Of a DNA stretch of 64,000 nt, positions 49,552 through 57,612 are shown piece by piece. Every line of letters starts with the position of its first letter. Within the stretch, counting starts at the first letter, position 1. Location of the stretch: positions 62,001 through 126,000 of the forward strand of contig JADZEI010000018.1 in NCBI GenBank assembly GCA_020850615.1. The letters are read 5' to 3'. This stretch comes from Dehalococcoidia bacterium. GTDB lineage: Bacteria; Chloroflexota; Dehalococcoidia; Tepidiformales; Tepidiformaceae. A program made the translations under genes and the position numbers. Below the pieces are notes generated by a model, which was given only the letters and a program-made list of their open reading frames with translations, did not search any database and was not told where the DNA came from.

Positions 49552-50343
49552 ATGGAGTTCTGCCGCTACGAGAAGAAGGGCCACGTCGCCTACGTCACGA
49601 TCACCCGGCCCGAGGTGATGAACGCGATCCACCCGCCCGCGAGCCAGGAGCTCGACCAGGTCTGGAACGACTTCGCGGCCGACGACGACGCCTGGGTGGC
49701 GGTGCTCACCGGCGAAGGCCAGCGCGCCTTCAGCGCCGGCAACGACCTCAAGTACACCGCCGAGATGTCGAAGCTGCCCGCCGACCAGCGGCCGAAGATG
49801 TTCTTCCCGGCATCGGGTTTCGGCGGCATCACCAGCCGGCACGACCTTTTCAAGCCGATCATCGCCCGCGTCAACGGCTTCGCCCTGGGCGGCGGCCTCG
49901 AAATGGCGCTGGCCTGCGACATCATCATCGCCGCCGAACACGCCGAGCTCGGCCTGCCGGAGCCGCGCCGTGGGCTGATCGCGGGCGCGAACGGCGTGCA
50001 CCGCCTGCCGCGGCAGATCCCGCTGCACACGGCGCTCGGGTTCATGCTCACCGGCCGCCACATCCCGGCGAAGCGCGCCTACGAGCTCGGCCTCGTGAAC
50101 GAAGTGGTGCCGTACGAGCAGCTCGACGCGACCGTCGACGCGTACGTCGAGGACATCCTGAAGTGCGCCCCTATCTCGGTCCGCGCCACGAAGGAAGCGG
50201 CGCTCCGCGGGCTCGAGGTCTCCCTCCCCGAGGCGGAGAAGGGCAAGTACGAGTGGGAGCTCAAGCGCCGCACGAGCGAGGACAGCATCGAGGGCCCGCG
50301 CGCCTTCGCCGAGAAGCGCACGCCGAACTGGCAGGGGCGGTAG
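49552..50343 (+). CDS. Enoyl-CoA hydratase (crotonase family)
   Basis: This 263-aa crotonase has the two catalytic Glu of true hydratases: NGFALGGGLEMALACD and GLPEPRRGLIAGANG. The oxyanion-hole segment is QRAFSAGNDLK. It should hydrate 2-enoyl-CoA to 3-hydroxyacyl-CoA. In contrast, the homologue at 29932 lacks the first Glu, so the two are not redundant. CGAGGTG lies about 9 bases before ATG 49552. A strong terminator follows. Confidence 0.87.
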   Translation: MEFCRYEKKGHVAYVTITRPEVMNAIHPPASQELDQVWNDFAADDDAWVAVLTGEGQRAFSAGNDLKYTAEMSKLPADQRPKMFFPASGFGGITSRHDLFKPIIARVNGFALGGGLEMALACDIIIAAEHAELGLPEPRRGLIAGANGVHRLPRQIPLHTALGFMLTGRHIPAKRAYELGLVNEVVPYEQLDATVDAYVEDILKCAPISVRATKEAALRGLEVSLPEAEKGKYEWELKRRTSEDSIEGPRAFAEKRTPNWQGR

Positions 50344-50382
50344 GGGGCCGAGGTTCCCAGTTCCCCGTTCCCAGAGGCGAGT

Positions 50383-50414
50383 GAGGCCCCGGAGCTGTGC
50401 TCCGGGGCCTCTTT
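50383..50414. terminator. Intrinsic terminator (convergent genes)
   Basis: GAGGCCCCGGAGC (50383-50395) and GCTCCGGGGCCTC (50399-50411) form a perfect 13-bp stem with loop TGT, followed by TTT. It separates the enoyl-CoA hydratase from the oppositely oriented CoA-transferase. Confidence 0.82.
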
Positions 50415-50444
50415 GCATCGACCAACCACGGGTGCCGGCGGCCG

Positions 50445-51659
50445 CTATCCGAAGACTCCCGTGGCTGCGTAGTTGGCGAGGTCGTCGCCTTCGATGCCGA
50501 GCTCGGCGAGGACGTCGTAGGTGTGCTCGCCGGGGGCGGGCGCCGGGCCGCGCACGCCGATGTCCGCGCCGCGGATGTTGAACGGCGTGTCGAGGATCTC
50601 GAAATCGCCGAACCGCGGGTGGTCCTGGATCGTCGTGAACACGCCCATGGCGCGCGGCTGGGGGTCGGCGATGACCTCGGTGACGGTCGGGATGGGCGCG
50701 TAGATCATCCCGTGCTCGTCGAGGATCCGCATCCAGTCGGCGTAGTCCTTCTCCGCGAAGAGCGCCTCGACCGCCGGGATGAGGACCTCGTTGTGGTCAC
50801 CGCGGCTCTCGACCGTCGCGTACCGCTCGTCGGCGAGCCACTCCTCGTGGCCGAGCATCGTGCAGAGCTTCGGCCAGTAGTCCGCGGTCGGCATCATCAG
50901 GAAGATGTAGCGCCCGTCGCGCGTCATGTAGATGTTCGCGGTGGGGTTGCGCGCTTCCTTGCGCGTGCGCTTCAGTGGGACCTCGTTCGCGGCAGCCGCG
51001 GCTTCGATGTCGAGCCCGAGCGTCCACATGCCGGTCTGCTGCAGGGCGATGTCGACGAACTGGCCCTCACCGGTCTGGTCGCGCAGGCGGAGGGCGACCA
51101 TGATCGCGGCGAGCATGTTCAGCCCGGTCGTGTGGTCGCCCATGCCGCCGCGGCAGCTCGACGGCGCTGCGCCCGCTTCGCCCATGAGGGCCATGATCCC
51201 GGAGCGCGCCCAGAAGCTCGTATGGTCGTATCCCGCCCGATTCGCATCCGGCCCCACGGAACCATACCCCGTCACCGAGGCGAAGATGGCCGTGGGGTTG
51301 ATGGCGTGCACGTCCTCGGGGGTGAACCCGTACTTCGCCCGGCGGGCCGGCACCAGGTTCGTCACCACGATGTCTGCCTTCGCGGCCAGCTTCATCAGGA
51401 TTTCGCGCCCCTCGGGCTTGTCGATGTCGAGCGAAATCGAGCGCTTGCCGCGGTTGTCGAGCTCGAACGCGGGGCTGTGCTCGAACGGCGTCTGGTATCC
51501 CGCGCTGCTCATCAGCAGGTAGCGGAACGCATCGCCCTGGGGCGGCTCCACCTTCACGACATCGGCGCCGAGGTCGGCGAGCAGGGCGGCGCAGCTCGGC
51601 CCGGCGAGCCAGTTCGCGACTTCGAGCACGCGGATGCCCGCGAGCGGGGGTGTGGCCAT
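50445..51659 (-). CDS. Family III CoA-transferase (CaiB/BaiF)
   Basis: This 404-aa CoA-transferase reads LAGIRVLEVANWLAGPSCAA, GADVVKVEPPQGDAFR and LDNRGKRSISLDIDKPEG. The catalytic Asp175 is in GGMGDHTTG. Its transcript begins after a 13-bp hairpin at 51737-51767 that separates it from the racemase gene. GGAGGGACAACC precedes the ATG at 51659. With the racemase and the enoyl-CoA hydratase it could belong to branched-chain acyl-CoA degradation. Confidence 0.85.
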   Translation of the reverse strand: MATPPLAGIRVLEVANWLAGPSCAALLADLGADVVKVEPPQGDAFRYLLMSSAGYQTPFEHSPAFELDNRGKRSISLDIDKPEGREILMKLAAKADIVVTNLVPARRAKYGFTPEDVHAINPTAIFASVTGYGSVGPDANRAGYDHTSFWARSGIMALMGEAGAAPSSCRGGMGDHTTGLNMLAAIMVALRLRDQTGEGQFVDIALQQTGMWTLGLDIEAAAAANEVPLKRTRKEARNPTANIYMTRDGRYIFLMMPTADYWPKLCTMLGHEEWLADERYATVESRGDHNEVLIPAVEALFAEKDYADWMRILDEHGMIYAPIPTVTEVIADPQPRAMGVFTTIQDHPRFGDFEILDTPFNIRGADIGVRGPAPAPGEHTYDVLAELGIEGDDLANYAATGVFG

Positions 51660-51736
51660 GGTTGTCCCTCCAGGAGTGTCGGTGCGGCCGTGGCCGCGTC
51701 CCGCCGGTGCGCCTGCCGCGCGGTAGGCCCGCACGG

Positions 51737-51767
51737 CGAGATGGGAGGCTCCGCGCCTCCCATCTCG
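51737..51767 (-). other. 13-bp hairpin between the racemase and CoA-transferase genes
   Basis: CGAGATGGGAGGC (51737-51749) and GCCTCCCATCTCG (51755-51767) form a perfect stem around TCCGC. No U-run follows on the minus strand, so it may be a processing or stabilising element or a Rho-independent-like pause rather than a full terminator. Confidence 0.55.
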
Positions 51768-51792
51768 GACCTGTCCCGGTGACCGGGCGGCG

Positions 51793-52935
51793 CTACTTGA
51801 TCGCGCCGGCCTCGCGTAGCTTCGCGACCTCGGCGTCGGACCAGCCCCACGCCTTGAGGGCGGTGTTGGTGTCCTGGCCCGCGTGCGAGGGCGCCTTGTG
51901 GATGGTCCCGGGCGTGCGGCTGAAACGCGGCGCCGGGGCCGGCTGCTTCACGCCGCCGACTTCGACGAAGGTGCTGCGGTGCTTGTTGTGCGGGTGGTCC
52001 GGCGCTTCGGCGAGCGAGAGCACGGGCGCGTAGCAGATGTCCGAGCCGAGCATGATCGCGTCCCATTCGTCGCGCGTCTTCGTCTTGAACAGCTCGGCGA
52101 ACTTCTTCTTCAGGTCGCGCCAGCCGTTGCGGTCCATCTGGGCCGGGATCTGCTCCTTGTCGAGCCCCGTCTTCTCCATCAGCTCGGCGTAGAATTGCGG
52201 TTCGATCGAGCCGAGGGAGATGTACTTCCCGTCCTTCGTCTCGTACGTGTTGTAGAAGTGGGTGCCCGTGTCGAGCATGTTCAGGCCGCGGTCGTCGATC
52301 TGCGCGCCGGCCGCGAACGAGCCGTAGAACATCGCCATGAGCAGCGCCGCGCCGTCGACCATCGCGGCGTCCACGACCTGGCCCTGGCCCGACTTGCCGC
52401 GCTCCACGAGCGCTGCCACGACGCCGAGCGCGAGCAGCATGCCCCCGCCACCGAAGTCGCCGACGAGGTTGAGCGGCGGGACCGGGGCTTCGCCTTCGCG
52501 GCCGATGGCGTGCAGCGCGCCCGAGAGCGCGATGTAGTTGATGTCGTGGCCGGAGGCCTTCGCCATCGGGCCTTCCTGGCCCCAGCCGGTCATCCGGCCA
52601 TAGACGAGCTTCGGGTTGCGCTTCAGGCAGACGTCCGGGCCGAGGCCGAGGCGCTCCATGACGCCCGGGCGGAAGCCTTCGATGATCGCGTCGGCGCTTT
52701 CGACCATCTTCAGGACAAGCTCGATGCCGTCCGGGTTCTTCAGGTCCACGCCGATGTTCGGGCGGTTGCGGGTCAGCAGGTCACCGGCCGGCCGGTCGGG
52801 GAACGACGCGGGCACGCGCTCGGCGCGGTCGACGCGGATGACGTCGGCGCCGAGGTCTGCGAGCACCATGGCGCAGAACGGCCCGGGCCCGATGCCGGCG
52901 ATTTCGATGACCTTGATCCCTTCGAGTGGTCCCAT
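51793..52935 (-). CDS. Alpha-methylacyl-CoA racemase
   Basis: This 380-aa family III protein has the racemase residues known from the mycobacterial enzyme MCR: His130 in ASGHDINYIALSG, Asp160 in NLVGDFGGGGM and Glu245 in GSIEPQFYAEL, each shifted by four relative to MCR. It interconverts (R)- and (S)-2-methylacyl-CoA so that branched fatty acids, or sterol side chains, can enter beta-oxidation. This is the one CaiB-like protein here whose activity can be assigned with confidence. The ATG is at 52935 and GGAGGC lies upstream. Confidence 0.88.
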   Translation of the reverse strand: MGPLEGIKVIEIAGIGPGPFCAMVLADLGADVIRVDRAERVPASFPDRPAGDLLTRNRPNIGVDLKNPDGIELVLKMVESADAIIEGFRPGVMERLGLGPDVCLKRNPKLVYGRMTGWGQEGPMAKASGHDINYIALSGALHAIGREGEAPVPPLNLVGDFGGGGMLLALGVVAALVERGKSGQGQVVDAAMVDGAALLMAMFYGSFAAGAQIDDRGLNMLDTGTHFYNTYETKDGKYISLGSIEPQFYAELMEKTGLDKEQIPAQMDRNGWRDLKKKFAELFKTKTRDEWDAIMLGSDICYAPVLSLAEAPDHPHNKHRSTFVEVGGVKQPAPAPRFSRTPGTIHKAPSHAGQDTNTALKAWGWSDAEVAKLREAGAIK

Positions 52936-53033
52936 GATGCCTCCGAGGTTGGTGATTGAGTCGCCAGAGCTTAATCCGTCGCGCGCTTTTCCGCTCGTTC
53001 GCGGCTGATCGCCCGGCGTGGCAGTGTTTACGC

Positions 53034-53789
53034 ATGCCGGGGACCACCGCCGACGCCATCCACGAGAACTACATCGCGGCGCTCGCCCTGGTGGCTGCGG
53101 TCGGCCCGCACTCGGAGCTGGCGCGCTACGGCGACCTGCTGCTCATCGACGCCGGCATGGACGAACCGTCCCTCAACACCGCGGTGCTGGTGCCCGGCGC
53201 GGCCAATGCCGCCTTCTACCTGGCGATGGCGGAGCGCTGGTTCGCGGCCCGCCGCCAGCCGATCCGCGTCATCGCCCGCGAGGGGCTCGACCAGGAGCTC
53301 GCGCAGGCCGCCCTCGAAGCCGGCTACCAGGAGTGGTTCCGCGAGCCCGGGCTCGTGTTCGAAGGCGAGCTGCTGCCGGTGCCTGCGCTGCTCGACGTGC
53401 ACCGGGTCGACAGCGCGGAGGGCGCGGCCGAGTACGCGCGCATCGAGCCGGGCCGCCCGGAGGACACGGCCGTCGCCGAGACCATCGCCCGGGCAGCTGC
53501 GGGCGCGAGCGGCTGCGACCTGTTCGTCGGCCGCCTGGACGGCGTCGCGGTGGCGCGGGCGATGGTCTTCGTTACCGGCGAGGCCGCGGGCATCTACAAC
53601 GTCTACGTCCGGCCCGAGCACCGCCGCCTGGGCCTCGGCAGGGCGATGACCCTGGCCGCGATGGCGGCTGGCCGGTCCCGGGGCGCGCGCATCTTCGGGC
53701 TCCAGGCGACGCCGGAGGGCGCGGCGCTCTACCGGGCGATGGGCTTCGAACACGCCTACGAGCTCGTCTCGTACTGCCGGCCGGTGTGA
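53034..53789 (+). CDS. GNAT-family N-acetyltransferase
   Basis: This 251-aa protein ends in a GNAT domain (about 125-251) with the acetyl-CoA binding motif RPEHRRLGLGRAMTLAAMAA and the downstream strand GARIFGLQATPEGAALYRAM followed by GFEHAYELVSYCRP. The first 120 residues form a diverged second GNAT-like half. The substrate amine is unknown. It ends four bases from the convergent response-regulator gene. Confidence 0.77.
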   Translation: MPGTTADAIHENYIAALALVAAVGPHSELARYGDLLLIDAGMDEPSLNTAVLVPGAANAAFYLAMAERWFAARRQPIRVIAREGLDQELAQAALEAGYQEWFREPGLVFEGELLPVPALLDVHRVDSAEGAAEYARIEPGRPEDTAVAETIARAAAGASGCDLFVGRLDGVAVARAMVFVTGEAAGIYNVYVRPEHRRLGLGRAMTLAAMAAGRSRGARIFGLQATPEGAALYRAMGFEHAYELVSYCRPV

Positions 53790-53793
53790 GGGG

Positions 53794-54501
53794 TCAGGCC
53801 GCGCGCGGCGGCGTGGCGAGCGTGTAGCCGGCGCCCCAGCGGTTCACGATGTACCGCGGGCGGGATGGGTCATCTTCGAGCTTCTGACGCAGGTAGCGCA
53901 CGTAGAGGCGCAGGTAGTGCGATTCCCCGGCGTACTGGTCGCCCCAGACGCGCGCGATCAGCGCCCGCGAGGGCACGACTTCGCCCGGGCGCTCCGCCAG
54001 CGACACCAGCAGCCGGTACTCGGTCGGGCTGAGCGCGACGAGCTCGCCGTGCTTGCGGACCACCTGTGCGCCGAGGTCGATCTCGATGTCGCCGACGTGC
54101 ACCACTTCGGCCGGGGGTTCGTGCGCCGGGACCGCGCCCTCGAACCGGAGCCGCCGCCAGAGCGCCCGCAGGCGCAGGTCGATCTCCTCGGCCGGGCAAT
54201 CCTGGCGGCAGTACGCATCCGCGCCGGCTTCGAAGACGCGCACCATCTCGGCGAGCGTGCCGGCGCAGGCGACGACGAGCACGGGCACCGGTGTGGCGCT
54301 CCGCAGCGACGTGACGACATCGGCGGGGAACCCGAGCTCCCGCCCGAGGTCCACGATGACCGCCTCGGGGTTCGCGGCGGACAGGACGAGCCGGGCCTGG
54401 GGCGGCTCGCCGCAGATGACCACGCGGTAGCCGGAGGATTCGAGCCGCCGGGCGCGGTCGGCCGCACGTTCGAGCGAGTGGCTGACGACGAGGAGGCGCA
54501 T
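53794..54501 (-). CDS. OmpR-family response regulator with atypical receiver domain
   Basis: This 235-aa protein has an N-terminal receiver-like domain (1-115) and a C-terminal winged-helix domain (about 135-235: VALSPTEYRLLVSLAERPGE, then SHYLRLYVRYLRQKLEDDPS). The receiver keeps an Asp at the phosphorylation strand (AVIVDLGR) but has Ser-His in place of the acidic pair (LLVVSHS) and Arg-Gln in place of the conserved Lys (AYCRQDCP), so ordinary phosphorylation is doubtful. No histidine kinase is adjacent. A GTG at 54555 is an alternative start. Confidence 0.78.
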   Translation of the reverse strand: MRLLVVSHSLERAADRARRLESSGYRVVICGEPPQARLVLSAANPEAVIVDLGRELGFPADVVTSLRSATPVPVLVVACAGTLAEMVRVFEAGADAYCRQDCPAEEIDLRLRALWRRLRFEGAVPAHEPPAEVVHVGDIEIDLGAQVVRKHGELVALSPTEYRLLVSLAERPGEVVPSRALIARVWGDQYAGESHYLRLYVRYLRQKLEDDPSRPRYIVNRWGAGYTLATPPRAA

Positions 54502-54623
54502 CCCCACCAGTGGCGGAAGATCGGCGAGGCCGGGGAACGGAGCATCGGTGTGCACGCGGCGGCCCCCTCGTTTTCGGCGATTCCCCGATGTCGAGCAAGG
54601 CACGTCCGTCCGAAAGCTAGGGT

Positions 54624-55349
54624 ATGCGCCGAACCCTGTCGTTCGCGACCCTGCTCACCGTCGGAGCCTGCTGCTCGCTGGGCGTCGTGGGGATGCGGTT
54701 CGCAGACCTCACGGCCGCGGGCGCCACGCCCCTCACGATCGAAGAATCGGCAGAACCGGCGCCCGGCGGCGACACCGTCACCGAACCGACCCCGGCTGTC
54801 ACCGAGCCGACACCGGCCGCCGAGGTGGCACAGGTGCAGCAGACGGCCCCGGCGGCGACACCGGAAGCACCGGCCGCGACGCCCGCCGCTCCCACGGTGG
54901 CTCCCACGCTCGTCGTGCCCCAGCTCGTCGCCAACCCGAACGCGATCCTCGTCCAGGACGAGGGCAAGGCCGGCGGCCTGGTCGACCTGATGAACGGCGC
55001 CCGGCTCGAAGAGGGGCTCACCATCCTCGAACGGGACGCGGCGCTCGACGGCGTGGCGATGGCCCGCGCGCAGGACCTGGTGAAGAACGGCTACTTCGAC
55101 CACTACGGGCCCGAAGGCCAGAGCGCGTTCTCCGAGCTGGCCGTCCGCGGCATCCGCTACCGCCTCGCCGGGGAGAACCTGGCCCGGAACAACTACCCCG
55201 AAGGGCGCACGGTCGAAGCCGCTTACGACGCGCTGATGGCGAGCCCGGGCCACCGCGCGAACATCCTCGAGCCGCGATTCAGCACCGTCGGGGTGGCCGC
55301 GGTCCTGGCCGGCAAGGCGTGGCTCTACGTCATCGTGTTCACGAACTGA
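54624..55349 (+). CDS. Secreted CAP-domain (SCP/PR1-like) protein
   Basis: This 241-aa protein has an N-terminal signal-like hydrophobic segment (LSFATLLTVGACCSLGVVGM), a Pro/Thr/Ala-rich linker to about residue 105, and a CAP domain. CAP motifs are visible in ARAQDLVKNGYFDHYGPEGQ, AGENLARNNYP and MASPGHRANILEPRFSTVGV, including the His/Glu cavity residues. Bacterial CAP proteins are envelope-associated with largely unknown roles. The gene is divergent from the response regulator. Confidence 0.82.
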   Translation: MRRTLSFATLLTVGACCSLGVVGMRFADLTAAGATPLTIEESAEPAPGGDTVTEPTPAVTEPTPAAEVAQVQQTAPAATPEAPAATPAAPTVAPTLVVPQLVANPNAILVQDEGKAGGLVDLMNGARLEEGLTILERDAALDGVAMARAQDLVKNGYFDHYGPEGQSAFSELAVRGIRYRLAGENLARNNYPEGRTVEAAYDALMASPGHRANILEPRFSTVGVAAVLAGKAWLYVIVFTN

Positions 55350-55441
55350 CCGCCGTATTCCGGCTACCCGATGCATGGAATTGATACCGGAAGGGCACGC
55401 GTGCGGCGCTTTTTTCGAGCGCGGGGACAGAGAATCCCCGC

Positions 55442-55744
55442 ATGAACAGCAATGCTACTGAGGAACTCGATACTTGCGGACCGGATGGGCACCCCCGGGT
55501 CGGGGATGACGTCCTGCTCTTCCGCGGGGTGCGGCTCGGGGCCGTGCGCATGATTGCGCAGGGCGCGTTCCAGGTGGCAACCGGCGACCTGCTCGTCTGG
55601 ATCCGGAACGAGGCCATCCTGGCCCGCACGCACCACGGTGTGCGGCTGCTCTGCGACCGCGACAACCTGCACCTCTACGCAGGCCGGGGGACGGCGGCGG
55701 CGCCGGCACCCGGTGGCTTTCGCACCCCCGCCGTCGTCGCCTGA
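55442..55744 (+). CDS. Small protein of unknown function
   Basis: This 100-aa frame starts MNSNATEELDTCGPDGHPRV. The central part, VGDDVLLFRGVRLGAVRMIA followed by FQVATGDLLVWIRNEAILAR, looks like a small beta-barrel similar to PRC-barrel/DUF2171-type proteins, but I cannot assign it. It sits between the CAP-domain gene and a bidirectional terminator. There is no membrane segment. Confidence 0.5.
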   Translation: MNSNATEELDTCGPDGHPRVGDDVLLFRGVRLGAVRMIAQGAFQVATGDLLVWIRNEAILARTHHGVRLLCDRDNLHLYAGRGTAAAPAPGGFRTPAVVA

Positions 55745-55765
55745 CCACGACGCCCACACAAGCAC

Positions 55766-55790
55766 GAAGGCCGCTCACTGAGCGGCCTTC
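55766..55790. terminator. Hairpin terminator between converging genes
   Basis: GAAGGCCGCTCA (55766-55777) and TGAGCGGCCTTC (55779-55790) are perfect inverted arms, in practice a 10-bp stem with a 5-base loop. It lies between the small unknown protein and pyrE, which converge here; ATCATTT follows on the plus strand. Confidence 0.7.
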
Positions 55791-55809
55791 ATCATTTCGG
55801 AGCTGGAGT

Positions 55810-56454
55810 TCAGCGCGCCGAGCGGGACTCGATGTACTCCATGGAGCGACGGTAGACCTCTTCCTGGATGTGCCCGGCGGACATGAGGTAGGTGACGATC
55901 TGTTCGATCGTGAGGATGCTGACGAGGTTGATGCCGGCTGCCTTGAGGGCGCTGCGGCCGCCTTCGAGCCGGTCGATCAGCGTCACCGCGTCGCGGACGA
56001 CGAGGCCGGCCTCGGAGAGCGTCGCAGCCGTCTGGAGGATGCTGCCGCCGCCGGTGATCAGGTCGTCGATGATGAGGCAGGTCTGCCCGCGGACGTAGAT
56101 GCCTTCGATGACGTCGGCCTTATCGGTCGCCGGCGGGTGGATGTAGATCATCGGCGTGGTGATCGCCAGCGAGAACGCCGTCGCCACGTGGAGGCCACCG
56201 AACGGCACGCCGGCGACGAGCGAGAACGGCTGCACGTGCGGGTTCCGCATCGACATCAGCGTCTCGAGCTCCTCCCGGATGATCCGGGCGCAGCGCGCGA
56301 GGGCCTTGGGGTTGCTGATCAGCCGGCGCAGGTTGATGTAGACGGGGGAGTGGACAGCGGTCCGGCCGAGCGTGAAGTCGCCGAACTCGATGGCGTTCAA
56401 CTTCCAGAGCTCTTCCGCGAGCCAGAGGTTGCCGGCAGGCTTCGACTTGGGCAA
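55810..56454 (-). CDS. pyrE: Orotate phosphoribosyltransferase
   Basis: This roughly 214-aa type I phosphoribosyltransferase carries the PRPP-binding motif CLIIDDLITGGGS and orotate-PRTase-like elements EFGDFTLGRTAVHSPVYINL and LVAGVPFGGLHVA. It converts orotate and PRPP to orotidine 5'-phosphate in pyrimidine synthesis. I prefer the TTG start at 56454, with CGGAG just ahead, because the next upstream start (ATG 56529) overlaps what looks like a TTGACA-type promoter. The longer form would add 25 unremarkable residues. Confidence 0.83.
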   Translation of the reverse strand: MPKSKPAGNLWLAEELWKLNAIEFGDFTLGRTAVHSPVYINLRRLISNPKALARCARIIREELETLMSMRNPHVQPFSLVAGVPFGGLHVATAFSLAITTPMIYIHPPATDKADVIEGIYVRGQTCLIIDDLITGGGSILQTAATLSEAGLVVRDAVTLIDRLEGGRSALKAAGINLVSILTIEQIVTYLMSAGHIQEEVYRRSMEYIESRSAR

Positions 56455-56553
56455 TGCATTCTCCGGGAAACAGCTGTCGGGCGCCCGGCAGCCGCACGAT
56501 ACATCGAGCGCGCTGCCGTGGTACGTCAAGATGTCAAGAAACCCGCTTCCACG

Positions 56554-57528
56554 CTAGCGACCGCGGGGCTCTGCCGGGCGGTTCACCGCATTGGGCGGCT
56601 CCTTGCCGTCCAGCACCGCGATCACGTTCCGCGCGGCCATCTCCGCCATGCGCGACCGCGTGGCCACGCTCGCGCTGGCGATGTGGGGTGTGATGATGAC
56701 GTTCGGGAGCGTGTAGAGCGCGTGGTCGAGCGGCAGCGGCTCCGGGTCGGTCACATCGAGCGCGGCCCCCGCGATGCGCCGCTCCCGCAGCGCGGCGACG
56801 AGCGCCTCCTGGTCCACAACTCCGCCCCGGGCCGTGTTCACGAAGACGGCGCCGGGCTTCATCGCCGCGAACGCATCCCGGCCAAACATGTGTTGGGTCT
56901 GGCCGGTCAGCGGGACGTGCACCGAGACGAAGTCGGAGGCCGCGAGGAGCTCGCGCAGGCCCGCGACGCGGCTCACGCCGGGCACGTCCCGCGGCGTGCG
57001 GGTGTACGCGAGCACGCGCATGTCGAAGCCCAGCGCCCGGCGGGCGACCGCCTGCCCGATCTCGCCGAGGCCAACGATGCCGAGCGTCGCGCCGTGCACG
57101 TCGGGCCCGAGGAACCCGGTCGGCGACCAGGTCTTCCAGCCGCCGGCGCGCGTGTCGCGGTCGCTTTCGACCACGCGCCTGGCCGCGGCCAGGAGCAGCG
57201 CGAAGGCGAAGTCGGCCGTGGTCTCGGCGAGCACGCCCGGCGTGTTCGTCAGCCAGACGCCGTGCTCCGCCGCGACCGCCGGGTCGACGTTGTCGTAGCC
57301 CACGGCCACGTTCGCGACGACGCGCAGGTTGGGACAGTCGTCGAGCAACTCGCCGGTGATCCGGTCGGTCAGGAGCGTGATCGCGGCATCGGCGTCGCGC
57401 AGCCGCTCGCGGAGGACGTCGGCGGGCGGCGGGAGCTCGCCCGGCCAGGTGTCGACGGTGTGGCCGGCGCTTCGCAGCAATTCCAGGGGGCGGCCGGGCA
57501 GTTCGCGGGTGACGTAGACATGCGCCAT
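56554..57528 (-). CDS. D-isomer-specific 2-hydroxyacid dehydrogenase (glyoxylate/hydroxypyruvate reductase-like)
   Basis: This 324-aa NAD(P)-dependent dehydrogenase has VANVAVGYDNVD, the Rossmann motif GIVGLGEIGQAVARRAL, the catalytic Arg in NTARGGVVDQEAL and the His in VIITPHIASAS. It reduces 2-oxoacids to D-2-hydroxyacids, most like glyoxylate/hydroxypyruvate reductases. I used ATG 57528, where the family begins (MAHVYVTRELPG); an ATG at 57564 adds 12 residues. It lies upstream of, and in the same direction as, pyrE but with a separate promoter region. Confidence 0.85.
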   Translation of the reverse strand: MAHVYVTRELPGRPLELLRSAGHTVDTWPGELPPPADVLRERLRDADAAITLLTDRITGELLDDCPNLRVVANVAVGYDNVDPAVAAEHGVWLTNTPGVLAETTADFAFALLLAAARRVVESDRDTRAGGWKTWSPTGFLGPDVHGATLGIVGLGEIGQAVARRALGFDMRVLAYTRTPRDVPGVSRVAGLRELLAASDFVSVHVPLTGQTQHMFGRDAFAAMKPGAVFVNTARGGVVDQEALVAALRERRIAGAALDVTDPEPLPLDHALYTLPNVIITPHIASASVATRSRMAEMAARNVIAVLDGKEPPNAVNRPAEPRGR

Positions 57529-57612
57529 TGGCGGAGTGTGCCCGATGCCTAAGAAGCGAGCCATAGCGGGCCCGGCCCCCGCGGGCGAGAATGGATCGAC
57601 CAGGAGGAGAGC

